From positions 19,406,501 to 19,470,500 of the forward strand of contig NC_071349.1 of NCBI RefSeq assembly GCF_027744825.2: 64,000 nt of DNA, given 5' to 3'. Source of the stretch: Synchiropus splendidus. Taxonomy: Eukaryota > Chordata > Actinopteri > Syngnathiformes > Callionymidae. Made by a program: the position numbers and the translations under genes. The notes below the pieces were generated by a model, which saw only the letters and a list, made by a program, of their open reading frames with translations, had not been told where the DNA came from and made no database searches. This document shows, in pieces, positions 1-10,543 of the stretch; within the stretch, counting starts at the first letter, position 1, and each line of letters begins with the position of its first letter.

Positions 1-3000
1 GGTGGCAAACATGACACAGGAGCTTCCAGAGGAAGTTCTAAAATAACTCCGTAAGATAAAAGGGCACAGCACAAGTCTGAAACAAACATACACTTCCTTG
101 TGGGTCTGCAATTGTTCATAGATGACAAAGAGGCAACATTCAGCGGACAAGTCAGCCTGCAGACATGTTGACAGACTCCCACACCAAACAGCTTCAAAGG
201 TACTGCAGTATTGTGTCATCAAACCAGCCAAGAAACTGTATTTACAACACCAAGTCCTGTAACTGATGGTGACTCAGCAAATATTAAACACCCGCCAGAG
301 TACGACCTGAGCAGAAAAGGGAACCGGAGAAGTTCGGTTTGAAGGAGACGTTCGATCCGTGGAAATATCAATAGGTCGGAATGTGGGATACAAAGAAGCA
401 TTGTGTTTCTAAAACCTCCAAGTTGTAAGAAAAGCTCACTGGGAATTAGTAGTGTAAAAGATGGCTTAGCCTTTACATGAAGTCAGCTCCTACAGCGCCT
501 CTACCATGACTAAATCATCATGCAGCATGAGGCAACATTGGAGGGGAATATGGAATTTAACGTCATTTTTTCCTGTTTTAAATAGATCACTGGAATGTGA
601 TGGGAAAATACATTTATTTTGTGAAACGTATATTGTTTGACTACGTTTCTACTTGCTTTACTCTCTTTGTAAACACTCGACCCACCTGTACTCCACATCA
701 AAAATTCTGCAACGATCACCTTCCACTTTTTCATCTCACCTAGACTGCAGACAGCGCCACCAACAGAGTGCCAACAGAGGACGCTGCTTCATGAAGCTCC
801 ATCATCCCATCACTACGCAGTGTGATCCTTCACCCCAGAAAAGTCCTTCATCTCTCCGGTGAGAGTTGGAACTTATCGATCTTATAGATAAACTGCAAGC
901 TTTGTCTTTCTGCTTAAATAAATGAAGATGTAAACGATTGACAGCAACACCACAACAGCAATAGATCACATTGACGGTTGAAAGACGGCAGAACTTGTCT
1001 GTGTCAGACCAGAGTAGGCGACACTCCTCTGTTAGCTGTGACCTCTCAGGATTTTAAAACGGTGCGTCACAAATCACAACAGTTAACATAAAATTACAGA
1101 TGAGCATCTTACTGACACCAAAAAACATCTGCGCCTTCATCCAGTTTAAGGTCATAAAAGAATCTAGTGCTTTAATGGGCGCCTGGGTGCTGCTGTCAGC
1201 CATGTGGCAGCCACAGAATAGACTTAAGGAGGCCAGGCTGAATTATTTATTTAGTGTCATTCTACTCTCTCAACAAACACAACGATTATAAGCTCACGAC
1301 CAGAGACTTCAAGCTCACAGTGAGCTGACCTTGCTCCAGCACATCAGAAACCTATTTTGTCTTAATTTGGTCCGTGAAAGCGGGTTGGATGGTGACCAAG
1401 GGCGATGTCATCCATCCAGGTGACAGGAAGCTGCATGAATCAGGATGGCAAACAGGAAGTCCCCGTGTGATCTATGCTCTACTCCAGAGAGGACAAACTT
1501 CCATCACCTGCCTGTCGTTCTGAGCCAGTCATGACAGAGTCAGAGCCACGACACGGCCACGGCGAGCATAGAGGGGCGCCTGAGCGTAACAAAGGGCTGC
1601 TGGGACACATAACTGGATTTCAAATATCTCATGCTTCAATTGAATCAAATTACAGTGGTGTGAAACTAATGGAGCCGGCGTGACGGAGGACAGAAGAGGT
1701 TTAACAATACCATCCGTCATTCACACTCACCCGGGTCGTCCGTCTGCTCTGTAGCATCCTGAGCTCCAACTGTTGTATCAGACAGAGATGAGGGGACCAG
1801 TGATGCTACACCACTCTTTACTGAGTCACACCATCCCTCTCCTGATCCTCACAGGTCGGTGTCCCTTCCCTGTTCGGCTGACTGCAGGGAGCCAAGCTCA
1901 GCCAGGAAGTTTCTAACCCGCTGACGAAGAAAACAGAGCAGCAAAGAAAGGAAACAGCAGGTTGGGCTGCTGAAGGCTTCAGCTGAGCCACAGCACTGCG
2001 CTAGAATCTGCATGGCTGTACAGAGGGGAGGAGGGAGACAGCCAGACAGAGGTCCTGGGTCCTAAAGCCTGCGGCTGCAGAGCATAATAACCTGCTTGGA
2101 ACGCAAGCAACAACATCCATCACTGAATAAAGCGTTTAAAATGACTGACTAACACTGCTGCCCACAGATTTTAATGTATGTTAAGATGCAAAGTCTTGTG
2201 AATGGGTGCCATCACTTTCCACATCCCTACCAGCACCAACACGGTCCGTCTGAGTTGTTTTGTCTTTTAAGTAATGAGAATAAATCTGTCGGAGAACATG
2301 ACTAACTCTTCAGCTGCGTTTAGTTTTACTAAGTTATTAGTTTGTATTACATTGTAATGCCTTTGAAAATGGTTAATGTTTTTAAAGAATGATGAGAAAG
2401 AACAGTTTCAGAGTTTGTGGCGTCGAAGGCACATTAAAAGTAGATTTTATAAGGAGCAAGATAAAAGTGAAAAACACCAAGTTATCAGTGTTATCAGGGG
2501 GCTGAACAACTTCAGAACTGTAATGTGTGTGCGAATCCGTTCCACTCGCTGTGACACTGTTTCACTGGAGCTAGAAACACAAAGGCAGCAGGTGATGAGA
2601 GGTGATGCAGCAGACTGATTTCATTGAAAGAGGATTAAGTCCTTTATCAGCCAGCTGCATGGCAGCAGCTTTTTCACCATCACCTCTTTCATCACATCTT
2701 TTTGCAACATTGGCAAATAGTACATGGCATAAGTGGTGCTGTAACATTGTGGTCGTATTTCTAAACCAGGAGTGAAGTGTTCAGGACAGACATTGAACAG
2801 CTGTAAATAAAGAGTGAGTATTGGAGAGAACCTCCTGATATGATACAGATACTTGGGTCTCGATACCATAATATATATCACAATTAACCAGTACTGTGTT
2901 ATTCTACACAGCTAGGTTTTCTATTTACAATGCACTGAAAGCATCCAAACTTGCCGTGCAACTCACACTGGCATTGAGGACACGAGGGAAAGTGTTTTTG

Positions 3001-4150
3001 ATTCCTCACAGTCTAAAAACAATATTGATATTAAACGTTGGTGTTGTATCTCAGTCAAATCAGTCGTTAACCGTTCATTTTTAACACTGAAGAAGCATCT
3101 TGCTGACCAGGAAAGATGCATTGACGGTTTGCATTTTGCCAGGAAAAGTAGAAAAAGCGAAGAAATGCTCAGAAATGTGATGAATTCTGAAAGTATTCTT
3201 GATTTAACCGAAATGTTTCAATTGTATTGAGTAAAAAGAGAAGCCAAAATTCCCTGAAGGTACATTTCTCTCACCTCTTTTTGAAGCCAGCTTTCTGAAA
3301 CTTTACCTTGGAACTGGTTTGGATGAGAGATCCTAAAGACATCAAAGGCAATGATGATGTCAAAGACACGTATTAAACAGCAAAGACGTACACAAAGCAA
3401 TAGTATTGAAGAAACACAAAGCTAGAACATGATTCCTGACTCATTCCTCATTCTACTGAAGCTCAATTGCACTGGACTGTGACCCACAGCTGTGAATTTC
3501 GCCTCCATAATAACAGTGTTGAAACCACTGAAAGACATGAAGGTTATCAGGAAGACATTCTGTGTATATTCTATTACAGTATGTATCGATTACGTTACGT
3601 TCTCGGCTCTAAAACAGTTTTGACACCTCAAGCATTTTTAAACCAAGAGCGCCACCTACTGAGTTCTGAAGATGAGTGCACGTGTTCACTTTTTTTATGA
3701 CTCAGTTTTAGGAGATTTATTTACGCTCAGTAGGATGTTAATCTCAAGGGTAAGCTACAATTTACTGACTGACATTATTTATATTGAGAGGTCGTGACTA
3801 TTCTAACGATGTATAAACAGATTGTGACTCGGTGGGACACACTCGGCTGGAGAAAACAACCTGACCCAAATCGGTTGTTGGCGGGTGACACGCCATGTCT
3901 GATGTTTCTCATTCACCCTCGGTAACATACAGCAGAAGAGAGACGGGTCACCCATTTATACAGACAACGTCCTCTCGAGAAGCGACTCGGCTCAAGGATG
4001 TCCATGTTGAAACTGCTCGTTCATCATCTTGACACGTTCGGATTGAAATTGAGTCACATTTAAAATGGACAAACAGCAGTAAACAGCCGTCAATTACGGT
4101 TAAAATCCTCCGGAAATAAGGGGAAAGGTCGTGTTTAATAAGCGCAGGGC
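1..4150. other. No identified gene; two weak minus-strand exon candidates
   Basis: I could not assign a gene here. The open frames are short and look random. Two minus-strand stretches have splice-like borders. One is 3332-3275: preceded by TAG, 58 nt, followed by GTGAGAG, with frame ...SESWLQKE. The other is 1920-1849: preceded by CAG, reading RVRNFLAELGSLQ... to a TGA. Joined directly they stay in frame. This could be the 3' end of an unrecognised minus-strand gene, but it could also be chance. The segment also holds two copies of the small CATGAAGC repeat, near 752-830 and 3640-3690. Confidence 0.2.
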
Positions 4151-4640
4151 GGTTCAATTAACCGAAACAATCGCATCGATGAAGTCGATCCTCGTTACCA
4201 CTGAGATGGACAGTGTCCTCGCGCTTCCCCAAGAATACTCCTATGATACCACGGACGCCTGAGGTGGCCCATTGTGTTGAATTATTCCCTCGTTTTTGCT
4301 GACGGTTTCATCAAATAACTACGCTGAGAATCTTCATTCGCTTCGGTAGGAACCGAGCGGACACTCCCCTGACCAGCTGCTAGCAGCGTTAGCTCTTAGC
4401 ACCGGGGCTCCGACATGCGATATAAACACAAATGCGTTACATAACAGTTATTAATGTTGACTGGAAAAATCACCCACCGCTGAGGTTCTGCGATTCTGAC
4501 CTCGTATTCCTCAAAAATCCCAGCGACACACTTGTTTCACCCCGCGGGGCTACGAGTATCTGTGGAGCTCCAGCAGGGACATGTCCGTCCTCACATGTCC
4601 GTGGGTCCGACTGACTTGAGCGGACCGTGCGGTGGAATCA
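4150..4640. promoter_or_regulatory. CpG-rich stretch, possible promoter
   Basis: CpG dinucleotides are clearly denser here than in the AT-rich flanks. Examples are tcctcgcgcttcc near 4218, the CGGTAGGAACCGAGCG stretch near 4345, and accccgcggggc near 4540. This is typical of a vertebrate CpG-island promoter. No coding exon can be tied to it with confidence. If the weak exon candidates at 3332 and 1920 are real, it would be the natural start of that minus-strand gene. Confidence 0.25.
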
Positions 4641-4649
4641 TCCCGGGGA

Positions 4650-5290
4650 GAGAAATAATCCTTTAAAAATAAATGAATTAAAAAAATAATAAAATAAAGT
4701 GAATGATAATAATAGCTGCACATGAGTGCAATACAAAAAGTTATAGAAGAATAGTCTATGGTTCTGTGTTTTGATTCTACAGTAACAATAAGCACATTTG
4801 TCTATATGAATTTAGTACTACATGATGCAAATTTGTTCATATAAATACTGATATATCAGAGTGACAGAATTCATAATTAAAATGAAATTATAACTTCCCA
4901 AATTGTTTCCAAGACTGTTTTGGTCCATCCCAGTCCGCTTTGTCTACAGTCTATAACTCTTTGTTAACTAATGTACAGCAGTTAAAACTGTTATTTAATT
5001 TTGTTTTAATGCCCGATACAGAACACATGTTCTGGTTCATTGTTTTCCTTTTTTCTCCACATACATACTTATTCTTATTTATCAATTTAGACTCATATAG
5101 TCGGAGATGTACACATTTCCATTTGGTTGTTGTATTAAACTTTTTTCATTCAAAGGCTGTATTTAAACCACAAAAGAAAGAAAAAGAATTTAAAAAACAT
5201 TTTAAAATCCACTGTAACCATCATAAAAAGACTAGAAGAAACAAGACAGAACAATACACTGAGATCACAACTGCAGAAGAGTCATAAATC
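4650..5290. other. AT-rich intergenic spacer
   Basis: The sequence is AT-rich with homopolymer runs and no coding signal. The 115-codon plus-strand frame at 4940-5287 is rich in Lys, Phe and Leu, as expected of AT-rich non-coding DNA. The segment ends at the inferred 3' end of the first NAT8-like gene. Confidence 0.5.
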
Positions 5291-5296
5291 AGGCAG

Positions 5297-5302
5297 TTTA
5301 TT
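5297..5302 (-). terminator. Poly(A) signal of NAT8-like gene 1
   Basis: The plus strand reads TTTATT, giving AATAAA on the minus strand about 415 bp beyond the stop codon of the NAT8-like gene at 5716. It is the nearest canonical hexamer I noticed downstream, so the 3' UTR probably spans about 5280-5715. Confidence 0.45.
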
Positions 5303-5715
5303 TTTGATCTCCTATGAAATAAACTGACTATATTTTCCAAAACTAAACGGGACATGTTCAAACTCTTGAACTCTTAAATTACCTCAGATTTCCTACATTC
5401 ACTGTGTGCATGTGGGCATGTTTCACAGCCTTGTACTACAGCAGGATCACCAAGAAGTTTTGCATTACCCACATATGTGCAGGCTTCCTATCCATTTCAC
5501 AAGACTAAAGCCTGGATTTTCAGGCTTTTAAACACCGGACCAAAGAAAATAGCAACGTGCAGCGCAGTTGTAAACCTCAAGAATGTCTGCAGTCACATAC
5601 TCTGCGGACTAATCCGTCAGAATATTGCTGTCGCAGTTAATTCAACAATAATTTGGATGGTGAAACTTTTTCAATGCCTGATCTTCTCCTTGTCGCTGCC
5701 TAAAATATAAGCATC

Positions 5716-6378
5716 TTAGCTTCGTTTTAAATGCAGTTTATACTCTATCAGCGTAAAGTTTGTTATTTTGGCCAAAAACCCAGGAGCAACCGCCTCTTTG
5801 ATCTTCTCAAAGCCATAATGCTCATAGAGCTTCTGTGCATTAGTTGCCACCATTGACGTGTGCAGATGGACGGCTGCATATCCTCTGTCCTGGGTGAACT
5901 CTGCTACTGTCCGGCAAAGAGCTTTGGCGATGCCCATCCCGCGATGACTTGGGTGCACAGACATGCGCTTCAGCTCTAGACATTCTGGCGTGTTCTCGCT
6001 CGGGACACACGCCACCGAACCCACCACCCGACCGTCGCTCTCAGCCACCCAGAAGCACGAGTCCTTCTGCGTCAGGTAAGACTCGGTGATGTCGCTGAGG
6101 TCGCTCCTCATGGCAGATTCAGTGGCACGGTTGATCACGTAGGTGAGGACTTGGCGAACGCTGGCCAGAAGGAGGGTCAGCGCCAGGATGGGCAGCAGAA
6201 AGGACTTGGAGCTGGTGAGGAGGGCGCAGAAGGTGCACATCAGCACCATCTGGGTCAGGGGTTGCTTCAGAATATGAGAGAAGGACGACGGCACCAGCTC
6301 GCCCATTCCCAGAGCAAAGATCTCCTTCACCGCCTCCGCATCACCGTCTTGGAACTTCCGGATCTCAAATGTAGCCAT
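5716..6378 (-). CDS. nat8: NAT8/camello-like N-acetyltransferase, copy 1
   Basis: This is a 220-aa GNAT-fold acetyltransferase of the NAT8/camello family. Members use acetyl-CoA to acetylate small conjugates or protein lysines at the ER membrane; human NAT8 makes mercapturates from cysteine S-conjugates. Residues about 42-78 form the hydrophobic membrane hairpin typical of the family. The GNAT core follows: FWVAE (109-113), the acetyl-CoA loop RGMGIA (146-151, matching R-x-x-G-x-A) and LYEHYGF (184-190). The whole ORF is one exon. The ATG at 6378 lies 2 nt inside a CAG acceptor (6381-6383), and a strong donor CG|GTAAGT lies at 6868, so there is a non-coding first exon and a 488-bp 5'-UTR intron. 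The 220-residue copy 2 next door aligns end to end from the same start. The exact substrate cannot be read from sequence; NAT8-family membership is secure. Confidence 0.9.
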   Translation of the reverse strand: MATFEIRKFQDGDAEAVKEIFALGMGELVPSSFSHILKQPLTQMVLMCTFCALLTSSKSFLLPILALTLLLASVRQVLTYVINRATESAMRSDLSDITESYLTQKDSCFWVAESDGRVVGSVACVPSENTPECLELKRMSVHPSHRGMGIAKALCRTVAEFTQDRGYAAVHLHTSMVATNAQKLYEHYGFEKIKEAVAPGFLAKITNFTLIEYKLHLKRS

Positions 6379-6868
6379 TTCTGTGGAAGGACAATGAGGA
6401 ATTGGGGGTGAGGAGCTGATGTGTTCAATGAAACCAGGACAAAAAAGCGAATCTTTTCAGATGACAAAAGATGGTGAATATGAGAGAAGAGTTTTCTACT
6501 CCAACGAGACAAGTTAGGCTAATTAAGAGCCACAAAAACAGGTATTTCCTGCGGACCAACAGGAGAAAAACATTAATCTGATCACAAGGACTGTCGCAGG
6601 TCACATGATAATCCGCAGTAGTTCCATTTTCGAGAAACGGTATTGTACGATAAGAAGTTTGTATGTATCCGCGCCCAATATTTTAATACGGAAACACAGG
6701 CGAAATACAGGCGAAATGAATGAATTCGAAGTTGACGCGTTTGACTGCATGATGATGAGCTAACTGACCGTTAGCATCACAGCTTCAGCCAAACCATTGA
6801 CGCGGGGAACCACGACTTTAGAGCTAATGTAAAAGCGTGAACGGAAGAGGTCGCGGGACAAAACTTAC

Positions 6869-6960
6869 CGTCCGCACGGTCGGCTGATGTTAAGTTGTGT
6901 GGCGTTTATGAAGTCAGAATCGTTCCATGCCTTTCACAGGAAGCGTCGCGATGAGGCGTT
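6869..6960 (-). other. nat8: Non-coding first exon of NAT8-like gene 1 (inferred)
   Basis: On the minus strand a near-perfect donor (CG|GTAAGTTTTG) occurs at 6869/6868, paired with the CAG acceptor just before the ATG at 6378. The sequence above it is modestly CpG-rich. The upstream limit is a guess. The same arrangement recurs in copy 2, which supports it. Confidence 0.5.
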
Positions 6961-7372
6961 CAAGGTACAATTGGAATTAGCAAACTCAGCGTTACAAAAG
7001 CGTCGCACTCAAAAATCAGAATTTTGATTTATCTTACAATAAAACAGTTAAGTATAACGAGTCTGTCTGTAATAAATCTGTTATCACCACGAATCGCATG
7101 AATGCGTTGTCACGCATTTTGTAATTACAGTTTGTCCGAAAGTCCTGAACGCAGCCTACCTACAGTGACAGTACAAATCACATTCATCACACAACTCAAT
7201 TATTTCAACACCAAAAGCGACACAATAACAACAATTGGTGCCGCATCGTGTTACCCTGCACCCAGTCAATTAAACCTCATTAATTTTGCATTATTGGAGC
7301 ATTTTAAAATGTGTCACAAAATCATTGTTTTAAGATGAAAAAAAAAAAAGAATTCTGTGAGGGTTTATATTG
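6961..7372. other. Spacer between the two NAT8-like genes
   Basis: AT-rich sequence between the putative promoter of copy 1 and the 3' end of copy 2. No coding or RNA feature was recognised. Confidence 0.45.
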
Positions 7373-7378
7373 TTTATT
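7373..7378 (-). terminator. Poly(A) signal candidate of NAT8-like gene 2
   Basis: TTTATT on the plus strand gives AATAAA on the minus strand, about 610 bp past the stop at 7987. It sits in AT-rich DNA, so it is only a candidate. Confidence 0.35.
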
Positions 7379-7986
7379 AAAAATATACATGATTAGATTC
7401 AATTGAGGTATAAATAATTGTATCCCTGAGGATATGAGAACATGTTGCTTAAATCATTCACTGCAATAGCAATCATTTGAAATTGAATTAATGAAACAAT
7501 CTTAATTTCTTATCGCTGCATGTTGCATCGCCACACTTTCGGGGAAAGACTAGACATATGAAGGGAAACGGTCATTGTACTCAGTGAGCAGGTTATGAAC
7601 AAACTCCCATCAGTCACTGTTAATACTGAATTACCTGCGGACAATTGAGCAAAGTACGCATGAAAAAGATTTCTCTCCTGTCATCTGTGTTGTCTTTCTA
7701 TGCAAGAATGGAGCAGAATAAATATGGATTACAGGTTTAAAAAAACTGTAACTGCAACCAAAGCTTTTTGTCTGTTTTACAAGAACATGTAAATGACAGT
7801 GCCAAAACAGACAAAGAGAAAAATAGGATGAATTGTTTGGCATCAGGAAATATACAGTGCAACAACAGTAGTCAGTTCATCACATTGGAATCCAAACTAA
7901 GGATGTATTTACAGCTTATTTGGGTGACAGCCTGTTAAGACGACAACTATTGTGGAATGTCAGTTCCCCTTCTAGACTTGCTCAGC

Positions 7987-8649
7987 TCAGCATCGATGCA
8001 ACTGGAGCTTGTACTCGATCAGAGTGAAGTTCATGATCCTGGCAGCGAGTTCGGGGACACAGAACTCTCTGCACCGCTCATAGCCAGAATGCTCATACAG
8101 CTTCTGTGCATCGGTCTGGACCACAGACGTGTACAGGACCACAGCAGCATACCCCCTGTCCCGAGTGAACTCGGCCACTGTCCCACACATGGCCTTGGCA
8201 ATCCCTCGTCCGCGGTGGCTGCGTCGTACAGACATGCGCTTCAGTTCCAAACACTCAGGCGCGTTCTCGCTCGGAAGACACGCCACGGTGCCGACCACAC
8301 GACCCTCGCTCTCCGCCACCCAGAAGCACGAGTCCTTCTGCTGCAGGTAGACCTCCGTGATGTTGCTCAGGTCTTTGGCCAGGGAGGTTTCAATGTACCT
8401 GTGGAAGGAGTAGACGACAAACTGGCGACAGCCTGCCAGGACCAGGGTCAGCGCCAAGACTGGCAGCAGAAAGGACTTGGAGCTGGTGAGGAGGGCGCAG
8501 AAGGTGCACATCAGCACCATCTGGGTCAGCGGTTGCTTCAGCACGTGCATGAACGATGAGGGCACATGCTCGCTCATTCCCAGAGTGAAGATCTCCTTTA
8601 CAGCTTCTGCATCCTCGTCCTGATACTTCCGGACTGTAAAGCCAGACAT
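7987..8649 (-). CDS. nat8: NAT8/camello-like N-acetyltransferase, copy 2
   Basis: This is a 220-aa paralogue of the gene at 5716-6378, in tandem and on the same strand. It has the same layout: membrane hairpin at about 42-78, FWVAE at 109-113, acetyl-CoA loop RGRGIA at 146-151, and a C-terminal NFTLIEYKLQL resembling NFTLIEYKLHL in copy 1. The frame is open upstream to 8709. I chose the ATG at 8649 because a splice acceptor (CTCTAG) ends at 8657, because the protein then matches copy 1 residue for residue in length, and because the extra 20 residues would come from intron. Residues 37-63 are identical to copy 1, and the DNA there is almost identical, unlike the rest. Copy 2 differs in the C-terminal third, so substrate preference may differ. 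A 200-codon frame on the opposite strand is a shadow of this gene. Confidence 0.9.
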   Translation of the reverse strand: MSGFTVRKYQDEDAEAVKEIFTLGMSEHVPSSFMHVLKQPLTQMVLMCTFCALLTSSKSFLLPVLALTLVLAGCRQFVVYSFHRYIETSLAKDLSNITEVYLQQKDSCFWVAESEGRVVGTVACLPSENAPECLELKRMSVRRSHRGRGIAKAMCGTVAEFTRDRGYAAVVLYTSVVQTDAQKLYEHSGYERCREFCVPELAARIMNFTLIEYKLQLHRC

Positions 8650-8967
8650 CTCTGTCCTAGAGACAGGAAGGACAACGCATGAGAGGGGAACTGCTGCAAA
8701 CCACGGCATTAGCAGTGACCACCAGCAAACCTGTTGAACCTCACCATTAAAACTAACCGAATGGAATACAAAATAAAAACAAAAACCTTCTCACACACCT
8801 TTATTATTACCGAACTGATAGTTCACCTTGTCTGACCCCTGGACACGTGTTTTAATTGTTGATCTTTTTACGGGGGAACAGCGAACAAACTGACTCCCCC
8901 TATGTCAACGTTTAGTTCACAAAATAAACGGCTCGCAGACGGCGTCTGATACTACGAAGATACTTAC

Positions 8968-9110
8968 AGGTTACACCTGCACGCTTCAGTTACTTGACTG
9001 TGAGTAGCCTTTAGCAACTGCTAGCATAGCTGCTACTTGACAAACACGCCACACATTACTTCCACAGTTCCTGGCGATGTAACGAAAAGAAAACCGACTC
9101 ATCGCCAGAC
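8968..9110 (-). other. nat8: Non-coding first exon of NAT8-like gene 2 (inferred)
   Basis: The minus strand shows a strong donor, CCT|GTAAGTATC, at 8968/8967, pairing with the CTCTAG acceptor at 8657. This gives a 311-bp intron in the 5' UTR. The exon start near 9110 is a guess. Copy 1 has the same non-coding exon plus single coding exon design. Confidence 0.5.
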
Positions 9111-9880
9111 TGACCTGTGACCACAAACACGACCACAGTCCCGGGACACACCAGACTTCCAAGACGCTGTGATTTGGACGCGTTCAAGGTTCCCCGTAAA
9201 GTGGGTGAATTCAATAGCTCTGACGTCACTACCGAGTGGCTTTTTCTAAATAAAAATAAAAAACCAGGAAGCTTTTATGTCAAACAAAATGCTTTTAAAC
9301 GTTGTAAAAATACGAACCCCATAAAAACATTTGACGTAGGTCGTCACTTGAGTAGAATGGAAATGTACGGATTGAACTACTTCCGGTTTCGCCTTCCTCT
9401 CGCCAATGGAAAACAGACGCCGAAGAATTTGAAAGTCGTAATATTTATTTAAAGTGGAAATATCATGTGATTTAAAGTCGTAGTATTATAAAATTCGTAA
9501 TATTACCACTTAAATCTTGTATCGTTAATTCTTTTTAATTTCATTATATTATTATGATGGTTATTACTATTTTATTGCTATTTATGAGATGCCCTTATAC
9601 GCCGTCGCACTATGTAGTATATGTATTTACTGTTATTTCGAGTGTTTGACCTGTGGACCAGGAGTGAACATGGGATTTTCAGTCTGGGGAGGATTTCTCA
9701 ACTTAGTCCTAGTAGTGCTGAAATGCATAGTGGACCAAGTCCAGCAGTTTAAACTAACAAACCATTGGAGAATTGTCATTTGAAATCATGGATAAACAAC
9801 AACAATTAACAATGTTAAACAAATCCCTGTATAAACACAATCATACAAGAGCAAAAAAGGCTTTTAATTTCAGTTGTGAC
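9111..9880. other. Intergenic spacer, no gene seen
   Basis: Sequence between the copy 2 promoter and the 3' end of slc39a8. The 111-codon plus-strand frame at 9117 has no recognisable domain and low-complexity Asn/Lys stretches, and I regard it as non-coding. Confidence 0.45.
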
Positions 9881-9886
9881 ATGTAA

Positions 9887-9892
9887 TTTATT
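9887..9892 (-). terminator. slc39a8: Poly(A) signal candidate of slc39a8
   Basis: TTTATT on the plus strand is AATAAA on the minus strand, about 650 bp after the slc39a8 stop at 10544. A second identical hexamer lies at 10006-10011, so alternative 3' ends are possible. Confidence 0.4.
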
Positions 9893-10543
9893 CCCCGCAG
9901 ATTTGGATGGTTGAAATCACATTTGGAAGTTGTATCATATTTTGTACACAGATTTGTTGCTGTCGTCCATACAAACACTTGAAAATCAATGGTGTCTCTT
10001 TGGCATTTATTTCTTCAACCAAAGCAACTCATACTGACTCGCCATGAAGTGACTTGTGTCGAGCTTTTAATGTTTTTTTCTTTTTAACATCCTCATCTCT
10101 TCTGCTTATTTCTGGCTGGAGTCTTTGGTTGCTGGAGCCAATCCCAGCTGCTTGGGACTCTCTGAAGAGGTCAGCGGCCTGTCAGAACACCGTGACAAAA
10201 CAGTTGCAAACACCTCAAACTCCAGAATAATATTGTATGGAGGGAATGGTGAAACAAATATCACGGATTCATATGGCACGACATCTTCCTTTACACAATG
10301 AAAAGGCAGCACATTTTTTATACCAAGAAATATATTTGTCAAGAAAGTCATTTCCTCATTTTCTTCTTTTGTTATTTGGAAACAAAAGAGCCAAAAGCTG
10401 AGCCTTCAGCTCCGCATGGCACCGGATGATTTTACATCACATTAGTAAAGTCCACAGTTTAATAATGACGTGAATGTCTTGCCAACAATTCAGCACCGGA
10501 AGCAGCAGCGACCGATGACTGGATTTTGGTGCGGGTTCTGTCT

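Noticed and set aside
7957..8559. 200-codon plus-strand open frame over the second NAT8-like gene
   Set aside because: It is the antisense shadow of a GC-biased acetyltransferase ORF. It has no domain, and the minus-strand frame is conserved with copy 1.
8650..8709. Upstream in-frame ATG giving NAT8 copy 2 an extra 20 residues
   Set aside because: A splice acceptor lies just before the inner ATG at 8649, and copy 1 starts at the matching position.
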